The notes beneath the pieces were generated by a model. It ran no database searches. It saw only the letters and a program-made list of their open reading frames with translations, and was not told the DNA's origin. Shown here one piece after another: positions 9,774 through 21,369 of a stretch of DNA of 64,000 nucleotides. Both the position numbers and the translations under genes were made by a program. The DNA comes from Veillonellaceae bacterium (GTDB lineage Bacteria; Bacillota_C; Negativicutes; UBA1444): positions 24,137-88,136 of the forward strand of contig JAAZNU010000049.1 in assembly GCA_012798135.1 (NCBI GenBank). Direction: 5' to 3'. The number at the start of each line of letters is the position of its first letter. Within the stretch, counting starts at the first letter, position 1.

Positions 9774-11018
9774 CTATTTCGGCGAGTCTGGGAGATCGGG
9801 CGCATCGTGCAAGATCTGCCGGAGCCAGACTTGATGTTCCGGGGAACCGACAGTGGCAGCGGCTTTTTGCCGGCGATCGGCAAAGGGAATTTCGACGGAA
9901 TCGGTCAGACGGGCTTTTAGGATCAAAATCCGGCGAACCGAGGCATTCAGACGCGCCAGCGGGATTTCGCCGCTGCGGACGGCCTCATGCAAAGCCTGAA
10001 ACGCGGCAGGAAAATCCTCCGGCATAAGGATCACGTCGACTCCAGCCAGAAAGGCGGTTTTCGCTGCTTCCCCAGCAGTCATCCGGTCAGTGACCGCCTT
10101 CATGTTCATGGCATCGGTGATGACCAGTCCGGAATAACCGAGTTCCTGTCGCAGAAGTTCCGTGATGATGGCGGAAGAAAGACTGGCGGGCCAAGCTTGG
10201 CGGGGCTCCAGCGCCGGATAAGCCACGTGCGCCATCATGATAAAGTCAGTGTCAGCCAGCACGGCGGCGCGGAATGGTAGCAGTTCGACAGTTTCGATCC
10301 GTTCCAGCGTCTGGGTGACGGTCGGGAGCGTCAGGTGCGAATCCGCATGGGTGTCGCCATGCCCGGGAAAATGTTTGGCGGCAGAGGCGATTCCAGCCGA
10401 ATGAAGGCCCTGGATATAAGCCCGCCCCAACCGGGCTACCTCATACGGATCGGCACTGAAGGAACGGTTACCGATTACCGGGTTTTTTGAGCATGTATTG
10501 ACATCCATGACCGGTGCGAAATTTAGATTGAATCCTAATTCACGCAATTCCCGGCCGACCAGCTGTCCCAGATTTTTAACCGCTTTGTCAGACAAGCCAG
10601 CCAGGTTTCCTGCCGGTGGCGTTTGCGTGGCAAACAGCAGCCGGGATACCCGACCGCCTTCCTGATCTACCGCCAGAAACGGCAGGATTGCGGACTGCCG
10701 CCGGATTTGTTCCAATAGTTGCAGGGTACTGTCCAATTCCCTGGCATGACGGGAAAACAGGATGAACCCGCCGGGATGGAAGGTATGAAGTTGAGATTCC
10801 CAACCGTTGTCCGGAGTGACGATAAATAGCTGGCCGATTTTTTCTTCCAGTGTCAAATGTGATAGCTGCAACTCCACCAAATCCGACAAGGTTGGTCGTG
10901 GGCGGACGGACAGGGGTGCCGCGGCAGCCGTCAAAAACGGGAGGAGAGCCAGAAACAGGGCGAGGGAGATCGTTAAATACAAAAGCGGGTGTCGATACCA
11001 AGCAGCCAGATGAATCAC
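9774..11018 (-). CDS. nagZ: secreted GH3 beta-N-acetylhexosaminidase (NagZ-like)
   Basis: Glycoside hydrolase family 3 enzyme that removes N-acetylglucosamine from muropeptides in cell-wall turnover. Seen: an N-terminal hydrophobic stretch (about 10-33, ending TAAAA) typical of a signal peptide, DQEGGRVSR, KHFPGHGDTHADSH (the NagZ loop that supplies the catalytic His), and ITDAMNM with the nucleophile Asp. The 414 residues fit a single-domain extracellular form. The start is uncertain: the in-frame GTG overlaps its own GAGGAG, and a CTG three codons later would be better spaced. It lies downstream of the PBP gene with a terminator between them; both act on peptidoglycan. Confidence 0.9.
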   Translation of the reverse strand: MIHLAAWYRHPLLYLTISLALFLALLPFLTAAAAPLSVRPRPTLSDLVELQLSHLTLEEKIGQLFIVTPDNGWESQLHTFHPGGFILFSRHARELDSTLQLLEQIRRQSAILPFLAVDQEGGRVSRLLFATQTPPAGNLAGLSDKAVKNLGQLVGRELRELGFNLNFAPVMDVNTCSKNPVIGNRSFSADPYEVARLGRAYIQGLHSAGIASAAKHFPGHGDTHADSHLTLPTVTQTLERIETVELLPFRAAVLADTDFIMMAHVAYPALEPRQAWPASLSSAIITELLRQELGYSGLVITDAMNMKAVTDRMTAGEAAKTAFLAGVDVILMPEDFPAAFQALHEAVRSGEIPLARLNASVRRILILKARLTDSVEIPFADRRQKAAATVGSPEHQVWLRQILHDAPDLPDSPK

Positions 11019-11023
11019 TCCTC

Positions 11024-11053
11024 AAAAAAAGCGGCGTCAAAGATAGACGCCGC
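11024..11053 (-). terminator. terminator after the class A PBP gene
   Basis: On the minus strand GCGGCGTC and GACGCCGC form an 8-bp stem with a 7-base loop followed by seven Ts. It sits between the PBP gene and nagZ, so nagZ is either read through or has its own promoter. Confidence 0.87.
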
Positions 11054-11059
11054 GGAAGA

Positions 11060-13240
11060 TCAGTTGACTGGTTTTTGCGGAGATTTGGCAGGCGGTTTGG
11101 CCGTTCCGCCGGGCGGCGTTGTTGGAGTTTTGTTGGGAGTGGTGGTTTTGCCGGATTGACCCGGAATCGGCGTTGTAGTTTTGGCGTCGGGTTTGGCGTT
11201 CGGGTCGGCGTGCGGCGGGGCCGTCGAGAGGTTTTTGGGTTGATTGCCGTCGATGAAGTAGTCCGTGATTGCGTCTTTATTCTTGGGATCTGTGACCAAC
11301 CCGCCGTCGCGGGTGGATACGGTCGCCGAAACAATGCCACTCGGCCGCGGGAAATCCTTCCAGGGCATTTTGGCGGTGACATCTTTCATGAACAGGCGCC
11401 AGATAGTGGCGGGCGTTTCACCGCCGGTTTCACCGTTAAGAGTTCCGTCACTGTCCATGCCGATCCAGACGGCAGTGGAGATATCCGGCGTAAAGCCGAC
11501 AAACCAAGCATCCTTGTGTTCATCAGTGGTACCGGTTTTGCCGGCGGCCGGTCGACCGATATTCGCGCCGGCACCGGTGCCGCGCTGGATTACTCCTTTC
11601 ATCATGTCCGTGAGCAAGAAGGCGACTTTTTCGTTAACGACTACCCGCTCTTTGGGAACATGTTGTTCGAGAACTTTGCCGTTGCGGTCGACAACCTTCA
11701 GAATCGTTACCGGTTCGACCCGTACTCCTTGATTCGCCAAAACCCCGTAGGCGCTGGCGATATCAAGGGGGGTTACACCGCGAGTCAATCCCCCCAGAGC
11801 CATGGCCAAGGTGATGTCATTATTTGAGCCGCTGGTGACCAAAGTGGAAATGCCCATATTTTGCGCATTGCGGACTACTCGTTCCGGTGTCACTTCCTGC
11901 GCCAAGCGAACCGCCGGAATGTTGCGGGATAATTCCAGGGCGGTCCGGAGCGTCATGGGTCCCCGGAAAGTCCGGTCATAGTTCATAGGAGCATAGCTAC
12001 CGGCGCTAAAGGGCTTGTCATCAATAATAGAAGCGGGAGATTTGCCGCTGTCCAGGGCGGTAAGGTAAACGAAAGGTTTGAAAGCCGAACCCGGTTGCCG
12101 TTCCGCCAGAACGGCCCGGTTGAATTTATCGGTGCCGCGACCGCCAACCATGGCTTTGACATAGCCGGTGTGGGTGTCAATGGCCACCAAGGCTCCCTGC
12201 GGCTGTTGCAGACCATTTTTGTCCACCGACATGGCTGGCAATTCCTGCATGGCTTTTTCCGCGGCTTTTTGCATTTCCAGATCCAGACTGGTGTATACTT
12301 TCAGTCCGTCCTTATAAACAGTGTCCGCTCCATATTTGTCAATCAACTGTGACGTGATGTAATCGATAAAATAGGAAGCGGATACCTCTACCGGCTGGTT
12401 TTTCTTTTTCGGGTCGGGCTTGGCGGGTTCCGCGCTGCTGGCCAATTTAAGGGGAACTTTTTTGGTTTTGTCGGCCGTTGCCTGATCGAGGTAACCGTAC
12501 TTCACCATCTGGTCCAGAACGGTGGCTTGCCGTTCCTTGGCGGCTTTCATGCTGTTGAATGGCGAGTAATAATTCGGACTTTTCGGCAATCCGGCCAACA
12601 TAGCGCATTCGGCCAGATTCAGTTTATCGGCGCTTTTGTCAAAATAGGTTTGCGCGGCGGCTTCCACGCCATATGCACCGGCGCCGAAATAAATCTGATT
12701 CAGGTATAGTTCCAGGATTTCTTTTTTTGTGTATTGCTTTTCAATCTGAAACGCGATGATGATTTCCTGAACTTTCCGTTTCCAAGTGCGCTCTTGCGTC
12801 AAAAACGCGTTTTTTGCGAGTTGTTGGGTAATCGTGCTGCCACCTTCCGAAACGCCGCCGGCCACAAGGTTGATCCAGGCTGCCCGCAAAATGGCCCGGG
12901 GATCGACACCGCCATGTTGATAAAAGCGGTTGTCTTCAAGCGCCACAAAAGCGTTCTGCAGGTCTTTCGGTATTTTATCCAACGTAATCGGCAACCGGTT
13001 TTCCACGGCGTGAAGCACGGTAATCAGCTTGCCGTTGACGTCGAAGACCTGAGCGGAAGCCGCCGGACGGATGTCGCCGCGCAAATTGGGAGCGGATTGA
13101 ATCGTGGCAGACAAAAAGCCCAAACCCACACCGACGCCGATGACCATAAAAGCCATAATAGCGATAATGATCATGGCAGTTACCGAGCCGCGGGAGCTAT
13201 TCCGTAATGTCTTGCCGACAATTCGTTGATTCTGACGCAT
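11060..13240 (-). CDS. penicillin-binding protein 1A, bifunctional
   Basis: Class A PBP that polymerises and cross-links peptidoglycan. The 726 residues hold a cytoplasmic tail, one membrane anchor (about 18-42), a GT51 glycosyltransferase domain with EDNRFYQHGG and GGSTITQQLAKN (about 95-150), and a transpeptidase domain with SAFK (SxxK, serine near 380), SRN (SxN) and KTGT. The C-terminal 60 residues are Pro/Thr/Lys-rich and probably unstructured, as in ponA-type proteins. Upstream of the ATG is AAAGGGGG. It is transcribed divergently from yebC and followed by its own terminator. Confidence 0.95.
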   Translation of the reverse strand: MRQNQRIVGKTLRNSSRGSVTAMIIIAIMAFMVIGVGVGLGFLSATIQSAPNLRGDIRPAASAQVFDVNGKLITVLHAVENRLPITLDKIPKDLQNAFVALEDNRFYQHGGVDPRAILRAAWINLVAGGVSEGGSTITQQLAKNAFLTQERTWKRKVQEIIIAFQIEKQYTKKEILELYLNQIYFGAGAYGVEAAAQTYFDKSADKLNLAECAMLAGLPKSPNYYSPFNSMKAAKERQATVLDQMVKYGYLDQATADKTKKVPLKLASSAEPAKPDPKKKNQPVEVSASYFIDYITSQLIDKYGADTVYKDGLKVYTSLDLEMQKAAEKAMQELPAMSVDKNGLQQPQGALVAIDTHTGYVKAMVGGRGTDKFNRAVLAERQPGSAFKPFVYLTALDSGKSPASIIDDKPFSAGSYAPMNYDRTFRGPMTLRTALELSRNIPAVRLAQEVTPERVVRNAQNMGISTLVTSGSNNDITLAMALGGLTRGVTPLDIASAYGVLANQGVRVEPVTILKVVDRNGKVLEQHVPKERVVVNEKVAFLLTDMMKGVIQRGTGAGANIGRPAAGKTGTTDEHKDAWFVGFTPDISTAVWIGMDSDGTLNGETGGETPATIWRLFMKDVTAKMPWKDFPRPSGIVSATVSTRDGGLVTDPKNKDAITDYFIDGNQPKNLSTAPPHADPNAKPDAKTTTPIPGQSGKTTTPNKTPTTPPGGTAKPPAKSPQKPVN

Positions 13241-13265
13241 AAGATTCCCCCTTTAATACCAAAAT

Positions 13266-13274
13266 ATTATACCA
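13266..13274 (-). promoter_or_regulatory. extended -10 promoter for the PBP gene
   Basis: On the minus strand TGG-TATAAT forms an extended -10 element about 26 bases before the PBP start codon. No good -35 hexamer is visible, which is common for extended -10 promoters. Confidence 0.5.
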
Positions 13275-13343
13275 CAAATTTAATTCGGGTAGGTTGTTTG
13301 AGAAAAGCGGCGCGAAAGGCAAGCAATAAGAAGTAACGCCGTT

Positions 13344-13373
13344 TTGCACAGATATGGTCTTTTGTGTTATACT
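13344..13373 (+). promoter_or_regulatory. promoter for yebC
   Basis: TTGCAC at 13344-13349 and TATACT at 13368-13373 with an 18-base spacer, about 100 bases before the yebC start and divergent from the PBP promoter. Confidence 0.6.
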
Positions 13374-13479
13374 CTCGTTGAAGTATTTCACGGGAACGGC
13401 AAGGCTTGGGCCGTTTGCCGGCCGAAACGCGTTTTTCCGTGTCACAACTAAATATTTTCAAAAAGGAGTTGCATCATTC

Positions 13480-14223
13480 ATGTCAGGGCATTCAAAATGG
13501 GCGAATATCAAGCACAAAAAGGGTAAGGCTGACGCCGCCAGAGGGGCGGCCACCACCAAGATCAGCCGTGAAATCACGACAGCCGTCCGCCTAGGTGGAG
13601 CAGATCCTACTGGGAACATGCGTCTGAAACTCGCTTTGCAGAAAGCCCGGGAAAACAACATTCCCAAAGACAATATCCAACGAGCGATCCAAAAGGGGCA
13701 GGGAGCGCTGGAAGGCGCAAGTTATGAGGAAGTGACCTATGAAGGCTACGGAACGGCCGGTGTCGCCTTGCTGGTAGAGGCAATGACCGACAACCGTAAC
13801 CGGATGGCGGCCGAAATGCGGCATATTTTTTCAAAACACGGCGGAAACATGGGCGAGAGCGGCTGCGTTTCCTGGATGTTTCACAAAAAGGGCCTGGTTT
13901 TGATTGACAAGGCGACTGGGCTGTCGGAAGAAGACCTATTGGCGATTGTGCTTGAAGCCGGCGCCGAGGATATGGACAGTGAAGGCGAACAATATGAAGT
14001 GACTTGTGCGCCGGATGATTTCGAAGGCTTGCTCAACGCGATGGAGAATGCAGGCGTCAAATGGGATTCGGCGGAAATCAGCATGATCCCGGAAACGAGC
14101 ATTGCTCTGGATGGCGATGATGCCGCCAAGTTGATGAGGCTGGTCGATGCGCTGGAAGAGCAGGACGATGTGCAGAACGTGTACGGCAACTTCGATGTAC
14201 CGGATGAGGACGAAGACGAATAA
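13480..14223 (+). CDS. yebC: YebC/PmpR family transcription/translation regulator
   Basis: Members of this family act as DNA-binding regulators or, as shown more recently, help ribosomes through proline-rich stretches. The protein begins MSGHSKWANIKHKKG, the invariant YebC N-terminus, and has 247 residues, the standard length; the C-terminus is acidic. I chose ATG 13480 because AAAAGGAG precedes it, although the frame is open upstream. It lies immediately before ruvC, a very common bacterial order (yebC-ruvCAB), and probably shares its transcript. Confidence 0.95.
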   Translation: MSGHSKWANIKHKKGKADAARGAATTKISREITTAVRLGGADPTGNMRLKLALQKARENNIPKDNIQRAIQKGQGALEGASYEEVTYEGYGTAGVALLVEAMTDNRNRMAAEMRHIFSKHGGNMGESGCVSWMFHKKGLVLIDKATGLSEEDLLAIVLEAGAEDMDSEGEQYEVTCAPDDFEGLLNAMENAGVKWDSAEISMIPETSIALDGDDAAKLMRLVDALEEQDDVQNVYGNFDVPDEDEDE

Positions 14224-14253
14224 CTTTGAATATACAAGCAGGGGGATGCTGTT

Positions 14254-14757
14254 TTGCTGGCCATGGGAATCGATCCGGGAAATGCTATCTGCGGCTATGG
14301 CTTTGTTGAACTGAACGGCAATTCACTGCATGGCGCCGATTTCGGCGTCATTCGCACCACGCCGTCGATGCGCAGGGGCGAACGCCTGAAGATCCTTTAT
14401 GACAGGATTGATGCGTTGATTCAGAAACACCGGCCGGATATTGTTGGCGTTGAAAAACTTTTTTTCAACCGGAATGTGACGACGGCAATGACGGTTAGTG
14501 AAGCCCGGGGAGTCATATTGCTGGCGATAGAAAAGAATTCGGCGCCATTGTTGGAACTTACGCCGCTGCAAGTCAAACAGGCCGTAGTGGGGTATGGGCA
14601 GGCGACCAAGGAACAGGTTACCTATATGACCCAGCGCCTGTTGTGTCTGGAAAAGAAACCGACGCCGGATGATGCGGCGGATGCTTTGGCGATTGCCATT
14701 TGCAGCGCCCATTGCAGCTCGGCGGAAAAAATACGGCAGGGGTTAAATCGGTTATGA
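14254..14757 (+). CDS. ruvC: Holliday junction resolvase RuvC
   Basis: Endonuclease that cuts Holliday junctions bound by RuvAB. The acidic active site is visible: Asp in GIDPGN (residue 7), Glu in GVEKLFF (about 68) and the Asp pair in DDAADALAIA (about 140). The 167 residues are full length. The start is a TTG with GGGGGAT upstream; an ATG three codons later is the alternative. Its stop overlaps the ruvA start (ATGA), showing translational coupling. Confidence 0.95.
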   Translation: MLAMGIDPGNAICGYGFVELNGNSLHGADFGVIRTTPSMRRGERLKILYDRIDALIQKHRPDIVGVEKLFFNRNVTTAMTVSEARGVILLAIEKNSAPLLELTPLQVKQAVVGYGQATKEQVTYMTQRLLCLEKKPTPDDAADALAIAICSAHCSSAEKIRQGLNRL

Positions 14758-15350
14758 TTGGTTTTCTGCGTGGAACCGTGGATCAGTTACCGCCGGAAGT
14801 CTGTTTATTGGACGTCGGCGGCGTGGGATATCGGGTCTTCATCCCGGCTTCGACCCGTGACAAGTTGAGCTGCGGCGTGGAGACGAAACTTTACACTTAT
14901 TTGAATGTTCGCGAAGATGCATTGTTGCTGTTCGGATTCGCAACACCGGAAGAGCACGAAATGTTTTTGCTGCTTCTCAATGTAACCGGAGTTGGCCCCA
15001 AAATGGCTTTGGCGATCCTATCCGGCATGAAACCGGCGGGAATTCGTTCAGCTATCAGCCGCAACGATTTGGCTGCTTTGACCCGCATTTCCGGGGTTGG
15101 TAAGAAGACCGCCGAGCGAATCGTTTTGGAACTGCGTGATAAAATTGGTCAGATTGGCAGCGCCGGCGTGCTACAGCAGGCCGCGGAAGCGGCTCCGACG
15201 GGCGTCGCCTTTGATGAAGCCCTGGCGGCTCTGCAGGCATTGGGTTATCAGCCGGGGGAAATCTTGCCGCGGCTTCGCAAACTATCCGCCGATCAGGCAA
15301 CGGCGCAGGAACTGATCCGGCTGGTATTGCGTGAAATGGGCGGGAGGTAG
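14754..15350 (+). CDS. ruvA: Holliday junction helicase subunit RuvA
   Basis: RuvA forms the tetramer that clasps the four-way junction and loads RuvB. The 198 residues start [13 protein letters not shown], followed by the OB fold, two helix-hairpin-helix motifs ([13 protein letters not shown] near 80 and [13 protein letters not shown] near 115) and a C-terminal RuvB-binding domain. The ATG overlaps the ruvC stop; ruvB follows two bases after the stop codon. Confidence 0.96.
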   Translation: MIGFLRGTVDQLPPEVCLLDVGGVGYRVFIPASTRDKLSCGVETKLYTYLNVREDALLLFGFATPEEHEMFLLLLNVTGVGPKMALAILSGMKPAGIRSAISRNDLAALTRISGVGKKTAERIVLELRDKIGQIGSAGVLQQAAEAAPTGVAFDEALAALQALGYQPGEILPRLRKLSADQATAQELIRLVLREMGGR

Positions 15351-15352
15351 AC

Positions 15353-16390
15353 ATGGAAGAGGAACGGGTCATAGCCGGTCCGGAGCAGGAGGCCGACACC
15401 TGGCAGTTGAGCCTTCGGCCCCGCCGTCTCGTCGAATATATCGGACAGGACCAGGTTAAACAGAATCTGTCGGTGTTTATCCAGGCGGCGCTGGCTCGCC
15501 GCGAGGCGTTGGACCACGTGCTTTTGCACGGACCTCCCGGTCTGGGCAAAACGACGCTGGCCGGAATCATTGCCAATGAGCTGGGCGTCAGTCTGCGGAT
15601 CACTTCCGGACCCGCCATCGAGCGGGCTGGCGATCTGGCGGCTTTATTGACGAACCTTGGCGAAAAAGATGTTCTGTTTATCGATGAAATCCACCGTTTG
15701 AATCGCAGCGTGGAAGAGGTTCTGTATCCGGCGATGGAAGATTATGCGCTGGATATCATTATCGGTAAAGGGCCCAGTGCCCGATCTATTCGACTGGATT
15801 TGCCGAAATTTACTCTGGTGGGGGCGACGACGCGGGCCGGAGCTTTGGCGTCGCCGTTACGGGACCGTTTTGGCGTCATGTGCAGACTGGAATATTATGG
15901 ACCGAAAGCGTTGTTGCAGATTGTGACCAGGGCGGCGGAAGTCCTGGATGTCGCTGTGGAAACCGGCGGCGCTGAGGAGATCGCCCGCCGGGCCCGGGGG
16001 ACTCCCCGGGTGGCCAACCGTTTACTGAAACGAGTGCGTGATTTTGCCTTGGTCGATGACCGAAAGGTGATTACGCGGGAAGTCGCCGACAAAGCGCTGA
16101 GTAGGCTGGAAGTGGATGCCTGCGGCTTGGACCGGACCGATCGGCGGATTTTGGCCACCATTATCGAGAAGTTCAATGGCGGGCCGGTGGGACTGGATAC
16201 CATTGCCGCTGCGGTCAGCGAAGAAACGGATACGATTGAGGATGTTTATGAACCGTTTCTGCTGCAAATGGGTTTTTTAAATCGGACGCTACGCGGCCGC
16301 GTCGTGACTGCGGCGGCATACCGTCATCTAGGGCTTCCTTGCCCGACGGAACCGGGTACGGAACGGCAGGAACTCCTTTGGAAGGAATGA
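15353..16390 (+). CDS. ruvB: Holliday junction helicase motor RuvB
   Basis: AAA+ motor that drives branch migration with RuvA. The 345 residues contain Walker [10 protein letters not shown] (about 62-70), Walker [11 protein letters not shown] (about 105), sensor I in LVGATTRAG, and the C-terminal winged helix ([16 protein letters not shown] near 280). RBS GGGAGG lies inside the end of ruvA. The three ruv genes are packed without gaps. Confidence 0.97.
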   Translation: MEEERVIAGPEQEADTWQLSLRPRRLVEYIGQDQVKQNLSVFIQAALARREALDHVLLHGPPGLGKTTLAGIIANELGVSLRITSGPAIERAGDLAALLTNLGEKDVLFIDEIHRLNRSVEEVLYPAMEDYALDIIIGKGPSARSIRLDLPKFTLVGATTRAGALASPLRDRFGVMCRLEYYGPKALLQIVTRAAEVLDVAVETGGAEEIARRARGTPRVANRLLKRVRDFALVDDRKVITREVADKALSRLEVDACGLDRTDRRILATIIEKFNGGPVGLDTIAAAVSEETDTIEDVYEPFLLQMGFLNRTLRGRVVTAAAYRHLGLPCPTEPGTERQELLWKE

Positions 16391-16396
16391 CCGACC

Positions 16397-16930
16397 ATGA
16401 AGATTTTGCTGCATATCTGTTGTGGACCATGCTCAATTTTCCCCATTGCGCAACTGCGTGAAATGGGGCATCAGCTCGAGGGCTTCTTTTTCAATCCCAA
16501 TATTCATCCTTTCAAAGAATTCGAGCGCCGGCTGGACACGTTAAAAGAATATGCCGCTGCCGTGGCGTTACCGTTGACGGTTGATGGGCGTTATCTGCTG
16601 GAAGATTTTTTGAAGGAAGCCATGCGGAGCGACCGGATTCGCTGTGAAAGCTGTTATGAAATGAGATTTCGCATTGCCGCTGCCATGGCGAAACAATTGT
16701 CCTGCGATGCCTTTACCTCGACCTTGTTGGTCAGCCCCTATCAGAAACACGATCTGATCCATGAGGTTGGCGAGCGGGTGGCCGGGGAAACGGGCATGCC
16801 TTTTTACTATGTGGATTTTCGCCCCGGCTGGCATCTGGGAGTCCAGATCAGCCGGGAAAGGCAGATGTATCGCCAGCCTTATTGCGGATGCATTTTCAGC
16901 GAGAAGGAACGATACTGCAAGAGCAAATAG
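16397..16930 (+). CDS. queH: epoxyqueuosine reductase QueH
   Basis: QueH performs the last step of queuosine synthesis, reducing epoxyqueuosine in tRNA, and is a non-homologous replacement for the cobalamin enzyme QueG. It is 177 residues long with the family cysteine motifs HICCGPC (7-13), CESCYEMR (about 83) and YCGC (about 168) that hold an iron-sulfur cluster and a second metal. It follows ruvB by 6 bases. queA and tgt, earlier steps of the same pathway, lie 1.9 and 2.9 kb downstream. Confidence 0.93.
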   Translation: MKILLHICCGPCSIFPIAQLREMGHQLEGFFFNPNIHPFKEFERRLDTLKEYAAAVALPLTVDGRYLLEDFLKEAMRSDRIRCESCYEMRFRIAAAMAKQLSCDAFTSTLLVSPYQKHDLIHEVGERVAGETGMPFYYVDFRPGWHLGVQISRERQMYRQPYCGCIFSEKERYCKSK

Positions 16931-16949
16931 TGGTTCGTAGCGGTAAAAT

Positions 16950-17010
16950 CACTGCGGGTGATGGTGCGAACGCTTCGACGCTTCGCTTAACCTCCGCTTA
17001 TCGCAAACAT
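16950..17010 (+). repeat. structured repeat, copy 1
   Basis: This 60-base unit begins CACTGCGGG and, with CCCGCAGTG just downstream (17012-17020), closes a perfect 9-bp outer stem. Inside is GGTGCGAACGCTTCGACGCTT, with a possible inner TGCGA/TCGCA pairing. A diverged second copy follows at 17041. No reading frame, T-run or RBS explains it. It may be a REP-like or RNA element. Confidence 0.6.
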
Positions 17011-17040
17011 AGCCCGCAGTGGAGTCAACGGCATATTTAT

Positions 17041-17105
17041 CATTGCGGGCGGTGGTGCGAACGCTTCGACGCTTTGTGCGTAACCTTCGCATATTGCCTG
17101 CATCA
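17041..17105 (+). repeat. structured repeat, copy 2
   Basis: Second copy of the unit at 16950. It shares the stretch GGTGCGAACGCTTCGACGCTT exactly, with an outer stem TGCGGGC/GCCTGCA that differs in sequence from copy 1 but keeps pairing. It lies in the 241-base gap between queH and the DUF2905 gene, where I see no gene. Confidence 0.6.
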
Positions 17106-17171
17106 TCGGCTGGCATGAATCAGAGTGTACCATTCTGTTTACTTTCGAACCAAAGGAGAGGGCGAAGAAGC

Positions 17172-17405
17172 ATGTTCGGCAACGGGTTCGAGTCAACCGG
17201 AAAGACCTTGATGGTGTTCGGCGCGCTGTTGTTCCTGGCCGGCGCGGCGATTTACTTCGGAGGCAAATTCACGGCGTTGGGACGATTGCCGGGGGATATC
17301 CATATTGAACGGGAAAATTTCAGTTTTTACTTTCCGATTGTAACGTCGATTGTCGTCAGTCTGGTGCTGACCGTGATATTAAATCTCTTGTTTTCGCGTC
17401 GATGA
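17172..17405 (+). CDS. DUF2905 small membrane protein
   Basis: The 77-residue protein has two hydrophobic segments (about 12-32 and 52-73) separated by GRLPGDIHIERENFSFYFP, the conserved DUF2905 centre. Function unknown; the family is widespread and often sits next to ruv or queA/tgt genes, as here. The frame is open further upstream, but MFGNGFESTGK is the usual start. The upstream AAAGGAG is about 14 bases away, rather far. Confidence 0.85.
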   Translation: MFGNGFESTGKTLMVFGALLFLAGAAIYFGGKFTALGRLPGDIHIERENFSFYFPIVTSIVVSLVLTVILNLLFSRR

Positions 17406-17436
17406 GCGAGAGATGAAGGGACAGGGAGGAATCGCC

Positions 17437-18795
17437 ATGAAAGGACGAGTCTGGACGAAGCAATTAACCGGACTCTTGCTGGGGTTGATGTTATTCTGCG
17501 GGGTGTCGGTCGCTTCGGCGGCGCCCTTGGCCAGCCCGCCAATCAGAGTTGGTTTGATGACGCAACAATTTGGAATTTTGGCGAGCAGTAACGGCGGATT
17601 TCAGGTTGTGAATGTGGATGACGGAAAAATTCTCGGGGAATACACTGCTGGCGCTAAGATTCGCATCGGTTTGAGAGAAGGCAAGTTTGCCATAAATAAT
17701 ATCGTTGTGAACAGCGACCGGATGCGCATCGAACCGCAAAAACCCAAAAGCCTGGAACGGGAAGACCGACTTCTGGAAATCAACAATCGGCGATACCGTG
17801 GAGTGGTGGAGATTTTTCGAACTCAGGGCGCTTCCGGGATGACCGCCGTCAATATTTTACCCCTGGATGAATATGTTTACGGGGTGTTAGGGCTCTCATT
17901 GACTCCGGAATGGCCGGAACAGGCGGTCAAAGCCCAAGCCGTCGTCGTTCGGACCTTCGCTCTGTATCATACCGGAAAACACAAAAACGAAGGGTTCGAT
18001 TTGTGCGACACCAGCGACTGTTTGTTATACGAGGGGCAAACCCAGGAAAATTCAAAAATATGGCAGGCAGTAGAAGCAACCCGTGGCATAGTGCTGCTAT
18101 ACCAGAATTACCTGGCTGCCGCCTATTTGCATTTGAGCAGCGGCGGTTACACTGAAAACAGTGAATCCGTATTTGCCAAAGCCTATCCGTATTTGCGCGG
18201 CGTACCGGATTTCGACCAGACCAGTCCTTATTTTCGCTGGCAGAAACGGATTAGCCCGCAGGAGCTGGAAGGATTGCTAAAAGGGGCGGGTTACAACTTC
18301 GGCACGTTGACTGCCATTGAAATTTCCCGTCGGACCCCGGCGCCCATGAACGTGCCGGACCGCGGTGTGTCCGGACGGATTCGGATGATTACCTTTATTG
18401 GCAAAGATGGCATTGCCGCCTTGACTGGCGAGCAGACACAAAAATTATTATCCTTGCCCAGTACTCTATTTGACGTCACCGTCGCGGTGCCGCTATCGAA
18501 CATCGACAGCAATATCACGGACAGCTATGGGGATCGTGATACCAAGCAGATTCAGATCAATCTGCCGCCTTCAACATCGACCGGCCTATTGACGGATCGG
18601 CCGGGTGTTCACCGTATTTCAGGCAAGCCGAACGAATTGGTCTTTTTGGATGGTTTTGGCTGGGGGCATGGCGTCGGTTTTTCGCAGTGGGGCGCCAAGA
18701 CGATGGCTGAGAAGGCCATCAATCCGGGAACGGACTATTATGTGTCGATTTTGCAACATTATTTTCAAGGAGTTCGGATAGATAAGTGGTATTAA
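17437..18795 (+). CDS. SpoIID/LytB domain protein, secreted
   Basis: Homologue of SpoIID, a lytic transglycosylase that trims peptidoglycan during spore engulfment. A signal peptide (1-28, ending ASA) precedes a 452-residue protein with the SpoIID core: LPLDEYVYGVLG (about 142), EWPEQAVKAQAVVVRTFAL (about 160), SSGGYTENSESV (about 235) and GWGHGVGFSQWGA near the end (about 408). RBS AGGGAGG favours ATG 17437 over the in-frame ATG 17413. Many non-sporulating relatives keep such a gene, so its presence alone does not prove sporulation. It ends one base before queA. Confidence 0.88.
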   Translation: MKGRVWTKQLTGLLLGLMLFCGVSVASAAPLASPPIRVGLMTQQFGILASSNGGFQVVNVDDGKILGEYTAGAKIRIGLREGKFAINNIVVNSDRMRIEPQKPKSLEREDRLLEINNRRYRGVVEIFRTQGASGMTAVNILPLDEYVYGVLGLSLTPEWPEQAVKAQAVVVRTFALYHTGKHKNEGFDLCDTSDCLLYEGQTQENSKIWQAVEATRGIVLLYQNYLAAAYLHLSSGGYTENSESVFAKAYPYLRGVPDFDQTSPYFRWQKRISPQELEGLLKGAGYNFGTLTAIEISRRTPAPMNVPDRGVSGRIRMITFIGKDGIAALTGEQTQKLLSLPSTLFDVTVAVPLSNIDSNITDSYGDRDTKQIQINLPPSTSTGLLTDRPGVHRISGKPNELVFLDGFGWGHGVGFSQWGAKTMAEKAINPGTDYYVSILQHYFQGVRIDKWY

Positions 18796-18796
18796 T

Positions 18797-20946
<2,150 letters not shown>

Positions 20947-21009
20947 GCAGGAGTCTGGCTTTGTCCTGTGGAATATTCAATAGAATATAATTTAAGGAGT
21001 GTGAGCTAT

Positions 21010-21321
21010 TTGCCTTCCATTTCACCGGAAATCGATCAGTTTATCCAAGGGTCGTGGCCGCTGATTCTCATGGCGATCGTCTTCTATTTCATTTTATGGC
21101 GGCCGCAAAAGAAAGAGCAAAAAAAGCGCAGCGAATTTTTGTCCAGCCTGAAAAAGGGCGACAAGATCGTAACCATTGGCGGATTGTACGGAGTCATTAT
21201 TCGCCTGAACGATAAAACGGCTACGATTCAAATCGCGGAAAAAATTGAGGTGGAAATTGCCCGAACAGCGGTGAGCCACCAACAACCGCCACGCGGCAAT
21301 AGCACTCCGGCAGAATCCTGA
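21010..21321 (+). CDS. yajC: preprotein translocase subunit YajC
   Basis: Small partner of SecDF in the Sec holo-translocon. The 103 residues have one membrane helix (about 14-30, SWPLILMAIVFYFILW) followed by the conserved RPQKKEQKKR and a KGDKIVTIGGLYG domain. The frame is open further upstream, but AAGGAG at about 20996 is correctly spaced to the TTG at 21010. Confidence 0.92.
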   Translation: MPSISPEIDQFIQGSWPLILMAIVFYFILWRPQKKEQKKRSEFLSSLKKGDKIVTIGGLYGVIIRLNDKTATIQIAEKIEVEIARTAVSHQQPPRGNSTPAES

Positions 21322-21369
21322 TATAACGCAGGATCATACAATCATTCTGGTTCGACATGGCGGATTTGG

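Noticed and set aside
10850..11827. 325-codon open frame on the plus strand
   Set aside because: Runs across nagZ, a terminator and the PBP gene in antisense; Arg/Gly-rich nonsense composition with no RBS.
16931..17171. CRISPR array or tRNA remnant in the repeat region
   Set aside because: Only two diverged copies, no spacers of even size, and no cloverleaf or tRNA-conserved bases.
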